Assembly: GCA_001603005.1 (NCBI GenBank)
Contig: LVAJ01000012.1
Span: 62,001-126,000 of the forward strand
Reading direction: 5' to 3'
Length of the DNA stretch: 64,000 nt
From: Clostridiales bacterium Firm_04
GTDB lineage: Bacteria > Bacillota > Clostridia > Oscillospirales > Ruminococcaceae
The position numbers were made by a program, and so were the translations under genes. Below the pieces are notes generated by a model. The model did not search any database and was not told the DNA's origin. It saw only the letters and a list, made by a program, of their open reading frames with translations. The number at the start of each line of letters is the position of its first letter. Positions within the stretch are counted from its first letter, which is position 1. Below, piece by piece: positions 31,177-40,376 of the stretch.

Positions 31177-32688
31177 ATGCAGGAAGAAACGGTTCTTGAA
31201 ATGCGCGGGATATCAAAAGCATTTCCGGGCGTACAAGCCCTGCAGAATGTCGATTTCAGACTTCGTGCCGGCGAAATCCATGCGCTGATGGGCGAGAACG
31301 GTGCCGGCAAATCCACGCTCATCAAAGTGCTGACCGGTGTTTATCCGCTCGACAGCGGTGAGATCCGCATGCCCGGCAAAGGCACCGTGCAGATTCATTC
31401 ACCGCAGCAGGCGCAGAAAGTCGGTATCAGCACGGTTTATCAGGAGATTCCGCTCTGCCCGAATCTGACAGTTGCGGAGAATATTTTTCTCGGAAGACAG
31501 AAGAGCAGATTCGTGAGCTTTCGCAGAATGAACCGCGATGCGCAGGCATTGCTGCAATCGCTTGGCATCCGTGCGGAGCCGACACAGCAGCTTGCAGACT
31601 GTTCGATCGCGGTGCAGCAAATGGTTGCGATCGCGAGAGCGGTTGACATGGAATGCCGCGTTCTGATCCTCGATGAACCGACATCCTCGCTGGGTGAAAA
31701 TGAGGTGCAAAAGCTGTTTGAGCTGATGCGGCAGCTGAAAAAGCGCGGTGTCGGCATCATTTTTGTGACGCATTTTCTGGATCAGGTCTACGCGGTCTGC
31801 GACCGGATCACGGTTCTGCGGGACGGCAGACTGGTCGGCGAATTTGAAGCAGCTTCGCTGCCGCGCGTGCAGCTTGTATCGAAAATGCTCGGCAAAGAAC
31901 TGGATGATCTGTCCGATCCGGCGGATGATATCCCGCCCGCGGCAGATGAAACCGCCGAGCCGGTTTATGAAGCAAACGGACTCTGTTCCGATCAGGGGAT
32001 CATTCCGTTTGATTTTTCGGTCAGGCGCGGCGAGGTCAACGGTTTCATCGGTCTGCTCGGCTCCGGCAGGAGCGAGGCAGTCCGTGCGATTTTCGGTGCA
32101 GATAAAGTGACCGGCGGAACTGTTCGCGTCAATGGAAAGCCGGTCCGCATCACAAAGCCGTATGAAGCGATGCAGCAGGGGATCGGCTATCTGCCGGAAG
32201 ACCGCAAGCGCGACGGTATCATCGGCGATCTGTCCGTGCGGGAAAATATCATTCTCGCCTTGCAGGTCAAAAAAGGATTTTTCAAGCCGTTTTCCAAAGC
32301 GGAAGCCCAGCAGTTTGCAGATGAATACATCCGTCTGCTCGGCATTAAAACGGCATCTGCCGATACACCGGTCAAAGCGCTTTCCGGCGGCAATCAGCAG
32401 AAGGTGATCCTCGGCAGATGGCTGCTGACACATCCGAAATATCTGATTCTGGACGAACCGACCAGAGGCATTGACATCGGCACGAAAGCCGAGATCCAGA
32501 AGCTCGTCCGGAAGCTTGCGTCCGAGGGCATGAGCGTGACGTTCATTTCCTCGGAAACAGACGAAATGCTCCGGACATGCTCACGGCTGCTGGTCATGCG
32601 CGATCGCAGGCTTTCCGTCGAACTGACCGGCAGTCAGCTGACACAGAATACGATCTTCAATACGATTGCAGGGGGTGATCCGGAATGA
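31177..32688 (+). CDS. Sugar ABC importer ATPase (two-domain, YtfR/AraG type)
   Basis: Cytoplasmic ATPase of 503 residues with two ABC domains. The first has Walker A GENGAGKST, signature-like LADCSIAVQQMV and Walker B VLILDEPTSSL. The second has a degenerate Walker A (LLGSGRSEAVRA) and an intact LSGGNQQKVILGRWL and LILDEPTRGIDIGTKAEI. This pattern is standard for AraG/RbsA/YtfR. The start follows AAAGAGAGG; an earlier in-frame ATG at 31126 falls in the intergenic hairpin. Its stop overlaps the first permease start by four bases. Confidence 0.92.
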   Translation: MQEETVLEMRGISKAFPGVQALQNVDFRLRAGEIHALMGENGAGKSTLIKVLTGVYPLDSGEIRMPGKGTVQIHSPQQAQKVGISTVYQEIPLCPNLTVAENIFLGRQKSRFVSFRRMNRDAQALLQSLGIRAEPTQQLADCSIAVQQMVAIARAVDMECRVLILDEPTSSLGENEVQKLFELMRQLKKRGVGIIFVTHFLDQVYAVCDRITVLRDGRLVGEFEAASLPRVQLVSKMLGKELDDLSDPADDIPPAADETAEPVYEANGLCSDQGIIPFDFSVRRGEVNGFIGLLGSGRSEAVRAIFGADKVTGGTVRVNGKPVRITKPYEAMQQGIGYLPEDRKRDGIIGDLSVRENIILALQVKKGFFKPFSKAEAQQFADEYIRLLGIKTASADTPVKALSGGNQQKVILGRWLLTHPKYLILDEPTRGIDIGTKAEIQKLVRKLASEGMSVTFISSETDEMLRTCSRLLVMRDRRLSVELTGSQLTQNTIFNTIAGGDPE

Positions 32689-33767
32689 ATACACCGTCCT
32701 CGGCAGCAGCGCAGGACAGCCTGTTCACACGGCTGCGGCGGCATCAGATCCTGATCCCGCTTGCGGCGCTTCTGCTGCTTGCACTGTTCAATCTGATCAT
32801 AGATCCGTCATTTTTCAGCATCTCATTGCGCCCGAACAATGAGGGCGTTCTGCTCTTATCGGGTAATCTGATCTCGATTCTGGATTACGGTTCTGAACTT
32901 GCGATTCTGGCGCTCGGCATGACGCTTGTGACGGCGGCATCCGGCGGACAGGATATCAGCGTCGGGGCGTTGATCGCGATCAGCGGCAGCATCACACTGC
33001 GGATCCTGTCCGGCGCGCAGTCGGATGCAATGATTTTGCCGGCATTCCTGATAACATGTGCCGCCGCCATGCTTTTTGGGGCATTCAACGGTTCTTTGGT
33101 CGCATTTTTCCGCATTCAGCCGATGATCGCGACATTGATCCTGTTTACGGCGGGAAGGTCTGTTGCAGCATGGATCAATCACAATGAGCAGCCGTTTGTC
33201 AGCAGCGAACGATTTCCGTATTTCGGCGGTTATCTTCCGGGGATCCCGGTACCGACGCCGCTTTTTATTGCGCTGTTTTGTTTTCTTGTCACATGGCTGC
33301 TGCTGAAATTCACAAATCTCGGCTTGTATGTGCAGGCAGTCGGCATCAATGAAAAGGCGTCCAGACTGAACGGACTGAATCCTGCATGGATCAAACTTTC
33401 TGCATTTGTACTGCTCGGATTATGCGCTGGTGTCGCCGGATTCATCAAAGTCAGCCGCACTGCCTCGATCAATTATTCCGTCATCGCGAACAATATTGAA
33501 ATGGATGCGATCCTTGCAGTGGCGCTTGGCGGAAATTCGCTCAGCGGCGGCAAATTCAACATAGGCGCGTCTGTTCTCGGCGCGTATGTCATTCAGTTCC
33601 TGACCACAACGCTGTTCACGCTGAATGTGCAGTCAGATTCGGTTTCGGCTTATAAAGCAGTCGTTGTGATCATTCTGGTCGTTTGCAGTGCGCCGACCGT
33701 GCGGGAAAAGCTTGCGGCATTGCTGAAAAAGCGCCGCGCGCCGAAGCAGGCAGGGCAGTCCGCATGA
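32685..33767 (+). CDS. Sugar ABC importer permease (YtfT-like)
   Basis: Inner-membrane permease of 360 residues, BPD_transp_2 family, with about eight to ten hydrophobic segments. Characteristic motifs include ALGMTLVTAASGGQDISVGA, IQPMIATLILFTAGRSVAAW and VALGGNSLSGGKFNI. The ATG overlaps the ATPase stop (ATGA). The longer segment after the first helix (SLRPNNEGVLL) and the strong similarity of motif positions to YtfT support pairing with the second permease as a heterodimeric channel for furanose import. Confidence 0.9.
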   Translation: MNTPSSAAAQDSLFTRLRRHQILIPLAALLLLALFNLIIDPSFFSISLRPNNEGVLLLSGNLISILDYGSELAILALGMTLVTAASGGQDISVGALIAISGSITLRILSGAQSDAMILPAFLITCAAAMLFGAFNGSLVAFFRIQPMIATLILFTAGRSVAAWINHNEQPFVSSERFPYFGGYLPGIPVPTPLFIALFCFLVTWLLLKFTNLGLYVQAVGINEKASRLNGLNPAWIKLSAFVLLGLCAGVAGFIKVSRTASINYSVIANNIEMDAILAVALGGNSLSGGKFNIGASVLGAYVIQFLTTTLFTLNVQSDSVSAYKAVVVIILVVCSAPTVREKLAALLKKRRAPKQAGQSA

Positions 33768-33795
33768 ACAGATTATGGATCGGAAGGAAGTGGGC

Positions 33796-34875
33796 ATGAT
33801 GTCAGGAGACAGAAAAAAACGCAGCAGCAGACTGCTGTTCCGGAATCTTTCGGATACCAATCTGCTGACTGCGATCACGGTCGCTGTCTTTATTCTGATG
33901 TATCTGTTCGCGATGATCGTCCTGCAGCGAGGTTATCTGAAACCGCAGACCTTCTTCAATATGCTCAATGAAAATGCGGCGCTGCTGATTTTGTCCTGCG
34001 GCATGACGCTCGTAATGATCACAGGCGGCATTGATATTTCTGTCGGCGGCGTCACAGCGCTTGTCAGCATGAGCTGCGCCGTCTATCTGGATTATCACAG
34101 CGGCAGCGTGGCAGGTGCGGCACTGCTGGCAATCGGGATCGGGCTGGCGTTCGGACTGGTGCAGGGGTTCCTGATTGCGTTTCTGGATATTCAGCCGTTC
34201 ATTGTTACGCTTGCGGGCATGTTTTTTGCCCGCGGCATGACGACCATCGTTAATGTGAAGACATTCAATGTCCAGCACGCCGGTTTTCTGCGGCTGAAAG
34301 AAACGCGCATCATCGTGCCGTTTTGCGGATCGTACAACAAAGCCGGCGTTTATATCGACGCGTATATTGAGACCGGCGTTCTGATTGCGCTGCTGGTTAC
34401 GATCCTGCTGTTTCTGATGCTGAAGCGGACACGCACCGGCAGGGATTTTTACGCAGTCGGCGGTAACCGGCAGAGTGCCCTGATGCTTGGCGTCAATGTC
34501 CGGAGAACGGTCTTTCTGTCGTATCTGATCTGCGGACTGCTTGCCGGAATCGGCGGATTTGTGTATTTTATGCATGTCGGATCCGGCTCGGCTTCACATG
34601 CGGCAGGCGCCGAGATGAACGCGATCGCGTCCTCGATCATCGGCGGAACGATGCTGACAGGCGGTGTCGGCAATATGATCGGCACATTCTTCGGTGTCCT
34701 GTCGCTCGCTCTGATCCAGAGCATTGTATCCTCTTTCGGGCTCGATCAGGCATGGTGGACAGGTATTACGGTTGCTGCAATGCTCTGTCTGTTCCTGATC
34801 GTGCAGAGTGTCATCGTGGCAAGGCGGAAACGCGGCAGCAAGCAGCAGAACGGTTCAGCCGGAAAGGGGGCGTAA
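33796..34875 (+). CDS. Sugar ABC importer permease (YjfF-like)
   Basis: Second permease, 359 residues, same fold as its neighbour: LSCGMTLVMITGGIDISVGG, DIQPFIVTLAGMFFARG, AVGGNRQSALMLGVNV and GTMLTGGVGNMIGTFFG. E. coli uses the same two-permease arrangement (YtfT and YjfF) for galactofuranose. The ATG at 33796 follows GGAAGGAAGTGG; the upstream ATG at 33775 lacks a ribosome site. A 28-base gap separates the genes. Confidence 0.9.
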   Translation: MMSGDRKKRSSRLLFRNLSDTNLLTAITVAVFILMYLFAMIVLQRGYLKPQTFFNMLNENAALLILSCGMTLVMITGGIDISVGGVTALVSMSCAVYLDYHSGSVAGAALLAIGIGLAFGLVQGFLIAFLDIQPFIVTLAGMFFARGMTTIVNVKTFNVQHAGFLRLKETRIIVPFCGSYNKAGVYIDAYIETGVLIALLVTILLFLMLKRTRTGRDFYAVGGNRQSALMLGVNVRRTVFLSYLICGLLAGIGGFVYFMHVGSGSASHAAGAEMNAIASSIIGGTMLTGGVGNMIGTFFGVLSLALIQSIVSSFGLDQAWWTGITVAAMLCLFLIVQSVIVARRKRGSKQQNGSAGKGA

Positions 34876-34879
34876 GCGT

Positions 34880-36319
34880 ATGAAATTCTGGTTTATCACA
34901 GGATCGCAGATGATGTACGGAGAAGATACGCTCCGGCAGGTGGAAGCCGATTCAAGAGAGATCGCAGCGGGCTTGCAGCTTCCGTTTCCGGTGATTTATC
35001 AATGCACCGTGAAATCGAACGAGGAGATCGTGAATGTGATCCGTCAGGCGAATTATGATCCGGAATGTGCCGGTGTCATAACATTCTGCCACACGTTTTC
35101 GCCCTCGAAAATGTGGATCAACGGTCTGAATCTGCTGCAAAAGCCGTGGCTGCATTTTCATACGCAGTATCACGCGTCGATTCCGGATGATGCGATCGAC
35201 ATGGACTATATGAATCTGCATCAGTCTGCGCACGGCGACCGCGAGCACGGATATATCGGCGCAAGAATGCGGATCCCGCGGGCGGTTGCTGCCGGACACT
35301 GGCAGGATCCCGCCGTGCAGCAGAAAATCGCAGACTGGCAGCGGGCTGCGATTGGCGTACAGTTCAGCCGTGATCTGAAAATCGTCCGTTTCGGTGATAA
35401 TATGCGGCAGGTCGCTGTCACAGAGGGCGACAAGGTCGGCGTACAGATGTCGCTCGGCTGGCAGGTCAATACATGGGCAGTCGGCGACCTTGTCAAGGAA
35501 ATGGATGCGGTCACGGATTCTGAAATCAATGTGCTCACGGATGAATATGCTTCACTTTATACAATGTCCGGCGCAGATCAGGAAGCTGTCCGTTATCAGG
35601 CAAGAATTGAAATCGGCATTGAACGGATGCTGAAACGCACCGGTGCGAAAGCGTTTACGAATACCTTTGAGGATCTGCACGGCATGCGGCAGCTGCCGGG
35701 ACTTGCGGTGCAGCACCTGATGCAGAAGGGCTACGGATTCGGTGCAGAGGGCGACTGGAAAACCGCCGGTCTCGGGGCGGTCATCAAGGCAATGTATCCG
35801 GACGGGCAGGCGGCGTTCATGGAGGACTATACCTATGATTATTCGCATGAGCTGATCCTCGGTGCGCACATGCTGGAGGTCGATCCGTCAATCGCGGCAA
35901 ACCGTCCGCGCATTGCAGTGCATCCGCTCGGCATCGGCGGAAAGGAACCGCCTGCACGGCTGATCTTTGAGGGGCGCGCCGGTGATGCAAAGGCTGTTTC
36001 GCTGATCGACGCCGGCGGCAGACTTCGCCTGATCGCGCAGGATGTCGAATGCGTGAAGCCGTTCCAGCCGATGCCGAATCTTCCGGTTGCACGGACAATG
36101 TGGCGTCCGCAGCCTGATTTTCTGCGCGGCATGGAGTGCTGGATCATCGCGGGCGGTGCGCATCATACGGTGCTGTCCTTTGATATTTCGGATACGGCGC
36201 TTGCGGATTTTGCGCGGATCATGCATCTGGAACTGGTGCGGATCACTGCATCGACGACGCCGAAATCTCTCGAACGGGATCTGCTGCTCGGCGATGTGAT
36301 CTATCGCAGCGTGTATTGA
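34880..36319 (+). CDS. araA: L-arabinose isomerase
   Basis: Cytoplasmic enzyme of 479 residues that converts L-arabinose to L-ribulose with Mn2+. It begins MKFWFITGSQMMYGEDTLRQ and contains the family segments CHTFSPSKMWINGL, FEDLHGMRQLPGLAVQHLM (metal-ligand Glu region), GFGAEGDWKTAGL (second catalytic Glu), LILGAHMLEVDPSI (metal-ligand His) and GGAHHTVLSFD (last His). All expected active-site residues are visible. The start lies four bases after the permease stop with GGGGG upstream. It is the last gene of the arabinose block; araB and araD are not in the window. Confidence 0.97.
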   Translation: MKFWFITGSQMMYGEDTLRQVEADSREIAAGLQLPFPVIYQCTVKSNEEIVNVIRQANYDPECAGVITFCHTFSPSKMWINGLNLLQKPWLHFHTQYHASIPDDAIDMDYMNLHQSAHGDREHGYIGARMRIPRAVAAGHWQDPAVQQKIADWQRAAIGVQFSRDLKIVRFGDNMRQVAVTEGDKVGVQMSLGWQVNTWAVGDLVKEMDAVTDSEINVLTDEYASLYTMSGADQEAVRYQARIEIGIERMLKRTGAKAFTNTFEDLHGMRQLPGLAVQHLMQKGYGFGAEGDWKTAGLGAVIKAMYPDGQAAFMEDYTYDYSHELILGAHMLEVDPSIAANRPRIAVHPLGIGGKEPPARLIFEGRAGDAKAVSLIDAGGRLRLIAQDVECVKPFQPMPNLPVARTMWRPQPDFLRGMECWIIAGGAHHTVLSFDISDTALADFARIMHLELVRITASTTPKSLERDLLLGDVIYRSVY

Positions 36320-36345
36320 AAAAGCTTCATTGATAACAGAAATCT

Positions 36346-36387
36346 GCGCCCTGTGCCGTGCAAAGCACCGTACAGGGCGCTTTTTTT
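36346..36387 (+). terminator. Terminator of the arabinose block
   Basis: GCGCCCTGT pairs perfectly with ACAGGGCGC, followed by seven T. Confidence 0.9.
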
Positions 36388-36411
36388 GCGAAAAGAAACG
36401 CAAATATTGTA

Positions 36412-36440
36412 TTGACAAACAGAACAATATGCAGTAAAAT
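36412..36440 (+). promoter_or_regulatory. Promoter of the GH9 gene
   Basis: A perfect TTGACA and TAAAAT are separated by 17 bases. A 7-bp inverted repeat (ATATTGT 36404-36410, ACAATAT 36424-36430) surrounds the -35 and could be an operator. Confidence 0.7.
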
Positions 36441-36488
36441 GAAAACAGCATCTGACGGGGAGATGCAAAATACGAAAGGGTGAATGCA

Positions 36489-38825
36489 ATGAAGCACAAG
36501 AAGCTGACTGCACTGCTGCTGAGTGCGGTCACCGCGTTCTCATCGCTGCCGATGACGGCGTATGCAACTGCAACGCCGAACAAGGCGGATTATGAGACCG
36601 TGGATAAGAATTTTGCGAAGCTCCTGCAATATTCGCTCTACTTCTACGATGCGAATATGTGCGGAACGGATGTCACGGAGCAGAGTCAGCTGCCGTGGCG
36701 CGGCAACTGTCATATCTATGACGCAAAGGTTCCGATGCAGCCGATCGAAGATCTGGTCGGCACCAATATGACCGCCGCATTTATGGAAAAGCACAAGGAT
36801 ATTCTCGATCCGGACGGCGACGGCTATATTGATGTGTCCGGCGGTTTCCATGATGCCGGCGACCATGTGAAATTCGGCATGCCGGAAACCTATGCAGGCT
36901 CGCTTGTTTCGTGGGGATATTACGAATTTCGCGATTCGTATGAAACGATCGGCGAGGCGGCGCATACCGAGGTCATTATCCGGCATTTCTGCGATTATTT
37001 CATGCGCAGTACATTCCGCGACAAGGACGGCAAGGTGATCGCGTTCTGTCATCAGGTCGGCGAGGGCGGCGAGGACCACAGGTACTGGCAGGCGCCGGAG
37101 ATCGACGCCATGCACCGACCGGCATATTTTGTCACGGAAGACAAGCCTGCGACCTGTGTCGTTTCCGAAGCAGCAGCCTGCCTTGCGATCAACTACTGCA
37201 ATTTCAAGGAGAGCGATCCGGAATATGCTGATCAGTGCCTTGACTATGCAAAGGCGCTGTATCAGTTCGCAGTGGACTGCGACAAAGCGGTTCTGAAAGG
37301 TGCAGACGGCCCTGCGTCGTTCTATGAATCGAAAAAATGGGAAGACGATTTCTGCTTTGCAGGCGGCTGGCTCTACCTGATTACCGAGGATCACTGGTAT
37401 CTCGATCAGTGCCTGAAATATGATGATTATTATGCACCGCCCGGATATGTGCTCTGCTGGAACGACATGTGGAACGGCGTTTCGATCATTTTCGGACGCA
37501 TTCAGGACAAGTATCCGGAGATCTGCGAGGAAGCGCGCGTTGCGACCGGACGCGGACAGTATGAAAAGCTCGACTTCTGGGAAATGGAAGCGAAGGCGCT
37601 GAATTACTATGCATCCGGCGCAAAGGATACGCCGGCGGGCTTCTGCTTCCTCGATGACTGGGGTTCTGCAAGATACAACACTGCGATCCAGTTCTGTGCG
37701 CTGGTTTACGATAAGTACAAGAACGGCAAGGATGTTTACGAGCCGGAAAACAAAGATTATCATTTCTCGGAATGGGCACTCGGACAGATGGAATATCTGC
37801 TCGGCGATAATCCGCTGAACCGCTGCTATGTGGTCGGATACGGCGAAAATTCTGCGAAATTCCCGCATCACCGTGCGGCATCCGGACTGACAATGGCAGA
37901 GGATCCGGCGGAGCATAAGCATGTACTCTGGGGCGCACTGGTCGGCGGTCCGCGCAAGAATGACCAGCACAGTGATACCACAAATGACTGGGTGGACAAC
38001 GAGGTCACGATCGACTACAATGCAGCATTTGTCGGCGCAGCCGCGGGTTTGTATGCGCGTTACGGCGATGATTCGATGCAGCCGACTCCGGATTTCCCGC
38101 CCGCAGAAAAGCAGGATGAGAGCGCGCTGTTTTCCGGCAGCGATTTCTGGGCATCCGGCTACTATATGCCGTCCCCGGAAACAACCGGCGCAGGCGTCAC
38201 GAAGCTGACGTTCTTTGTCAATACAGACTGTCTGGAACCGCATACCGACCTTTCGATCCGGTATTATTTTGATATCAGCGAATTTGAAAAGAATGACGGA
38301 ATCCCCGGCAGCTTTGTTCTGCAATGCCCGTATGATCAGGTGCAGACAGAGGTCAGCGGCAAGAAAGCGGTCATTTCGGAACCGAAGTTGTATAAGGATA
38401 AGACCTATTATGTTGAAGTCTCATGGCCGGATTATGCAATCGCAAATTCCAACAAAAAGGTACAGCTCATTCTCGGCATGTTTTACGGTGACAACTGGGA
38501 TCCGTCAAACGACTGGAGTCTGAAGGGCATGAAGGAGCTCGGTGAGGAATATGATACGCTGGTCAGCGGCGTCGAGGTCGCAGAGCGCTGCCCGAATGTC
38601 TGTGTCTATGCAGACGGCAAGCTGGTCGGCGGCACCGAACCGGACGGTACGGTGCCCGCAAAGGTCTATACCGTTGCACAGCTCACGCGTCTGATCCAGC
38701 ATCTGACGACCGAGAAGCCGTTTGAAAACGATACGATCGCAGCATTGTTTGATTTCAATGAAGATGAAAAGATTGACGTCAGGGATGCAAGCATTCTGAA
38801 AAAGCTGATCCTGACACAGGAATAA
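36489..38825 (+). CDS. GH9 cellulase with CBM3c-like domain and reduced dockerin
   Basis: Secreted enzyme of 778 residues. After the signal peptide (ends TAYA) the GH9 barrel (about 35-525) shows FHDAGDHVKFGMPETYAGS with the catalytic Asp pair 122/125, PHHRAASG, GGPRKNDQHSD and WVDNEVTIDYNAAF with acid Glu505. A beta-sandwich (about 545-725) resembles the CBM3c that makes many GH9 enzymes processive. The C-terminal 55 residues resemble a dockerin, but only the second calcium loop (DFNEDEKIDVRD) survives; the first repeat keeps its helix (VAQLTRLIQHL) without the loop. The start at 36489 follows GAAAGGG; a GTG 9 bases earlier overlaps it. Confidence 0.9.
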   Translation: MKHKKLTALLLSAVTAFSSLPMTAYATATPNKADYETVDKNFAKLLQYSLYFYDANMCGTDVTEQSQLPWRGNCHIYDAKVPMQPIEDLVGTNMTAAFMEKHKDILDPDGDGYIDVSGGFHDAGDHVKFGMPETYAGSLVSWGYYEFRDSYETIGEAAHTEVIIRHFCDYFMRSTFRDKDGKVIAFCHQVGEGGEDHRYWQAPEIDAMHRPAYFVTEDKPATCVVSEAAACLAINYCNFKESDPEYADQCLDYAKALYQFAVDCDKAVLKGADGPASFYESKKWEDDFCFAGGWLYLITEDHWYLDQCLKYDDYYAPPGYVLCWNDMWNGVSIIFGRIQDKYPEICEEARVATGRGQYEKLDFWEMEAKALNYYASGAKDTPAGFCFLDDWGSARYNTAIQFCALVYDKYKNGKDVYEPENKDYHFSEWALGQMEYLLGDNPLNRCYVVGYGENSAKFPHHRAASGLTMAEDPAEHKHVLWGALVGGPRKNDQHSDTTNDWVDNEVTIDYNAAFVGAAAGLYARYGDDSMQPTPDFPPAEKQDESALFSGSDFWASGYYMPSPETTGAGVTKLTFFVNTDCLEPHTDLSIRYYFDISEFEKNDGIPGSFVLQCPYDQVQTEVSGKKAVISEPKLYKDKTYYVEVSWPDYAIANSNKKVQLILGMFYGDNWDPSNDWSLKGMKELGEEYDTLVSGVEVAERCPNVCVYADGKLVGGTEPDGTVPAKVYTVAQLTRLIQHLTTEKPFENDTIAALFDFNEDEKIDVRDASILKKLILTQE

Positions 38826-38849
38826 TGCAGAACGCAAAGGAGAATCATT

Positions 38850-39191
38850 ATGCCATTTATCAAAATTACGTCAAATGTCAGCATTTCCGCTGAACAGGCA
38901 GATCAGATCAAATTCCGCTGCGGCACCGCGATCACTGCGATCCCGGGAAAATCCGAGGGCTGGCTCATGGTCGGCATCGAGGGCGACAGCATGCTCTATT
39001 TCCGCGGCACGGATGAGCCTGCCGCGATTACTGAGGTCAGTCTGTACGGCTCGGCTTCCTCGCAGGCACTGAACACGCTCACCAGTCACATCACCGGCAT
39101 CCTGACAGAGATTCTGGGCATATCGAGTGACCGGATCTATGTCAGCTATCAGTGTACGGATCACTGGGGCTGGAACGGCGCAAACTTCTGA
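38850..39191 (+). CDS. MIF-family tautomerase-like protein
   Basis: Small 113-residue cytoplasmic protein of the macrophage migration inhibitory factor/phenylpyruvate tautomerase family. It starts MPFIKITSNV with the catalytic Pro2 of that family, and shows ALNTLTSHITGILTEILGISSDRIYVSYQ (split motif) and a C-terminal WGWNGANF, matching the usual ...WGWNGxTF ending. Length and ends agree with MIF. It lies 24 bases after the GH9 gene with AAAGGAG before the ATG and shares its terminator, so it is probably co-transcribed. MIF homologues are best known from eukaryotes and scattered bacteria. The role here is unknown. Confidence 0.85.
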   Translation: MPFIKITSNVSISAEQADQIKFRCGTAITAIPGKSEGWLMVGIEGDSMLYFRGTDEPAAITEVSLYGSASSQALNTLTSHITGILTEILGISSDRIYVSYQCTDHWGWNGANF

Positions 39192-39206
39192 ACGACATAA
39201 AATGAA

Positions 39207-39244
39207 AACGCACACGCGGTACGAAAGCCGTGTGTGCGTTTTTT
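39207..39244. terminator. Bidirectional terminator between the tautomerase and the BtuD-type gene
   Basis: AACGCACACGCGG pairs with CCGTGTGTGCGTT (one G-U pair), followed by a T-run. The minus-strand ATPase gene ends right next to it. Confidence 0.85.
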
Positions 39245-39245
39245 G

Positions 39246-40376
39246 TTATGAGAATGGATCCGGCGGGAGGATCTGCTCAATTGTGCGCAGTTTTCCGCCG
39301 GACTCTGCGAGCTTCCTGAGTTCGGCATTTGCCTGATTCATTGTCCCGAACGATTCCGGCAGACAGAGTACATCTCTGCACGCCTGCATGATCGTTATTG
39401 CATCTGAAAGTGTGTCCTGCGCGATCGGTTCAAATGCGCGCGCCGCAATCACGACTGAAGCAAGCGCCTTTGCAATCGGATATTCCACATCGTTTTCATG
39501 CAGAATACCGGCGGCAAACGGAATATCCGCACGCTGGAGCCTGCGATAGACCGGAATGCCGCTCCCGCCGCCGCCGATGACAAAAACCTGCGGTGCATCG
39601 CGGTTCGCTTGTGGCTCGACGGTTCCGAATGCCGGAAGAAAGCGGCCGTCCTGCATGCCGTAGAGCGATGCAATATAATCGCCGTCAAAAATTGTTTCGG
39701 GCGGCCCGCAGCGTTCCGCTTTGCCGTTGTGGATACAGAGCACCTGATCGGCATATTTCTGCGCCAGTTCCAGTTCGTGCAGCGATACGATCACACCGAT
39801 CTGCTGTTCCCGCGCGAGTTTCCGGATCATGGACATGATCTGCATTTTATGGCTGATATCCAGAAACGAGGTCGGTTCATCAAGCAGCAGGATCTCCGGT
39901 TCCTGTGCAATGGCGCGCGCCAGCATGACGCATTGCCGCTGACCGTCACTGATCTGCGAAAAATCCGCATCCGCAAGCTGTTCGCAGCCGGTAAGCTGCA
40001 TTGCATGCCGGACGGTGTTCCAATCCTGTTCGGAAAGCACCCCGAAAATGCCGGTGTACGGATATCGTCCGGTTGCGGCAACATCGAGACAGCTCATGCG
40101 CTCCGTGCGGAGCCGTTCGGTCAGCAGGACGGACATCTTCTGCGCAAGCTGACTGCGGCTGATCTCCGCAGCGGGCATGCCGCAGATTGCGATTTTGCCG
40201 GAAATCGCAGGCAGCTGCGCTGCAATGGTTTTCAGTACAGTCGATTTTCCGGCGCCGTTCGGACCGATCAGTGCGAGGATCTCTCCGCGCCGGATCCGGA
40301 ATGTCAGTCCGTCTGCAACGATCTGTTTTCCGTAGCCGGCAGCCAGTGATTCTGTTTTCAGTACATGTTCAGCCAT
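39246..40376 (-). CDS. btuD: BtuD-type ABC ATPase with an extra C-terminal domain
   Basis: Cytoplasmic ATPase of 376 residues for a cobalamin/iron-chelate importer. The ABC domain (1-255) has Walker A GPNGAGKST, signature ISDGQRQCVMLARA and Walker B ILLLDEPTSFLD, then VSLHELELAQKYADQ, as in FecE/BtuD. About 110 further residues (265-376) form a Rossmann-like segment: VFVIGGGGSGIPVYRRLQ, then AGILHENDVEYPIAKAL and SFGTMNQANAELRKLAESGG. Plain BtuD proteins lack this. The start follows GAGGCGGT and overlaps the permease end by 8 bases; the upstream ATG at 40529 lies inside the permease gene. Substrate class is inferred from the riboswitch. Confidence 0.88.
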   Translation of the reverse strand: MAEHVLKTESLAAGYGKQIVADGLTFRIRRGEILALIGPNGAGKSTVLKTIAAQLPAISGKIAICGMPAAEISRSQLAQKMSVLLTERLRTERMSCLDVAATGRYPYTGIFGVLSEQDWNTVRHAMQLTGCEQLADADFSQISDGQRQCVMLARAIAQEPEILLLDEPTSFLDISHKMQIMSMIRKLAREQQIGVIVSLHELELAQKYADQVLCIHNGKAERCGPPETIFDGDYIASLYGMQDGRFLPAFGTVEPQANRDAPQVFVIGGGGSGIPVYRRLQRADIPFAAGILHENDVEYPIAKALASVVIAARAFEPIAQDTLSDAITIMQACRDVLCLPESFGTMNQANAELRKLAESGGKLRTIEQILPPDPFS

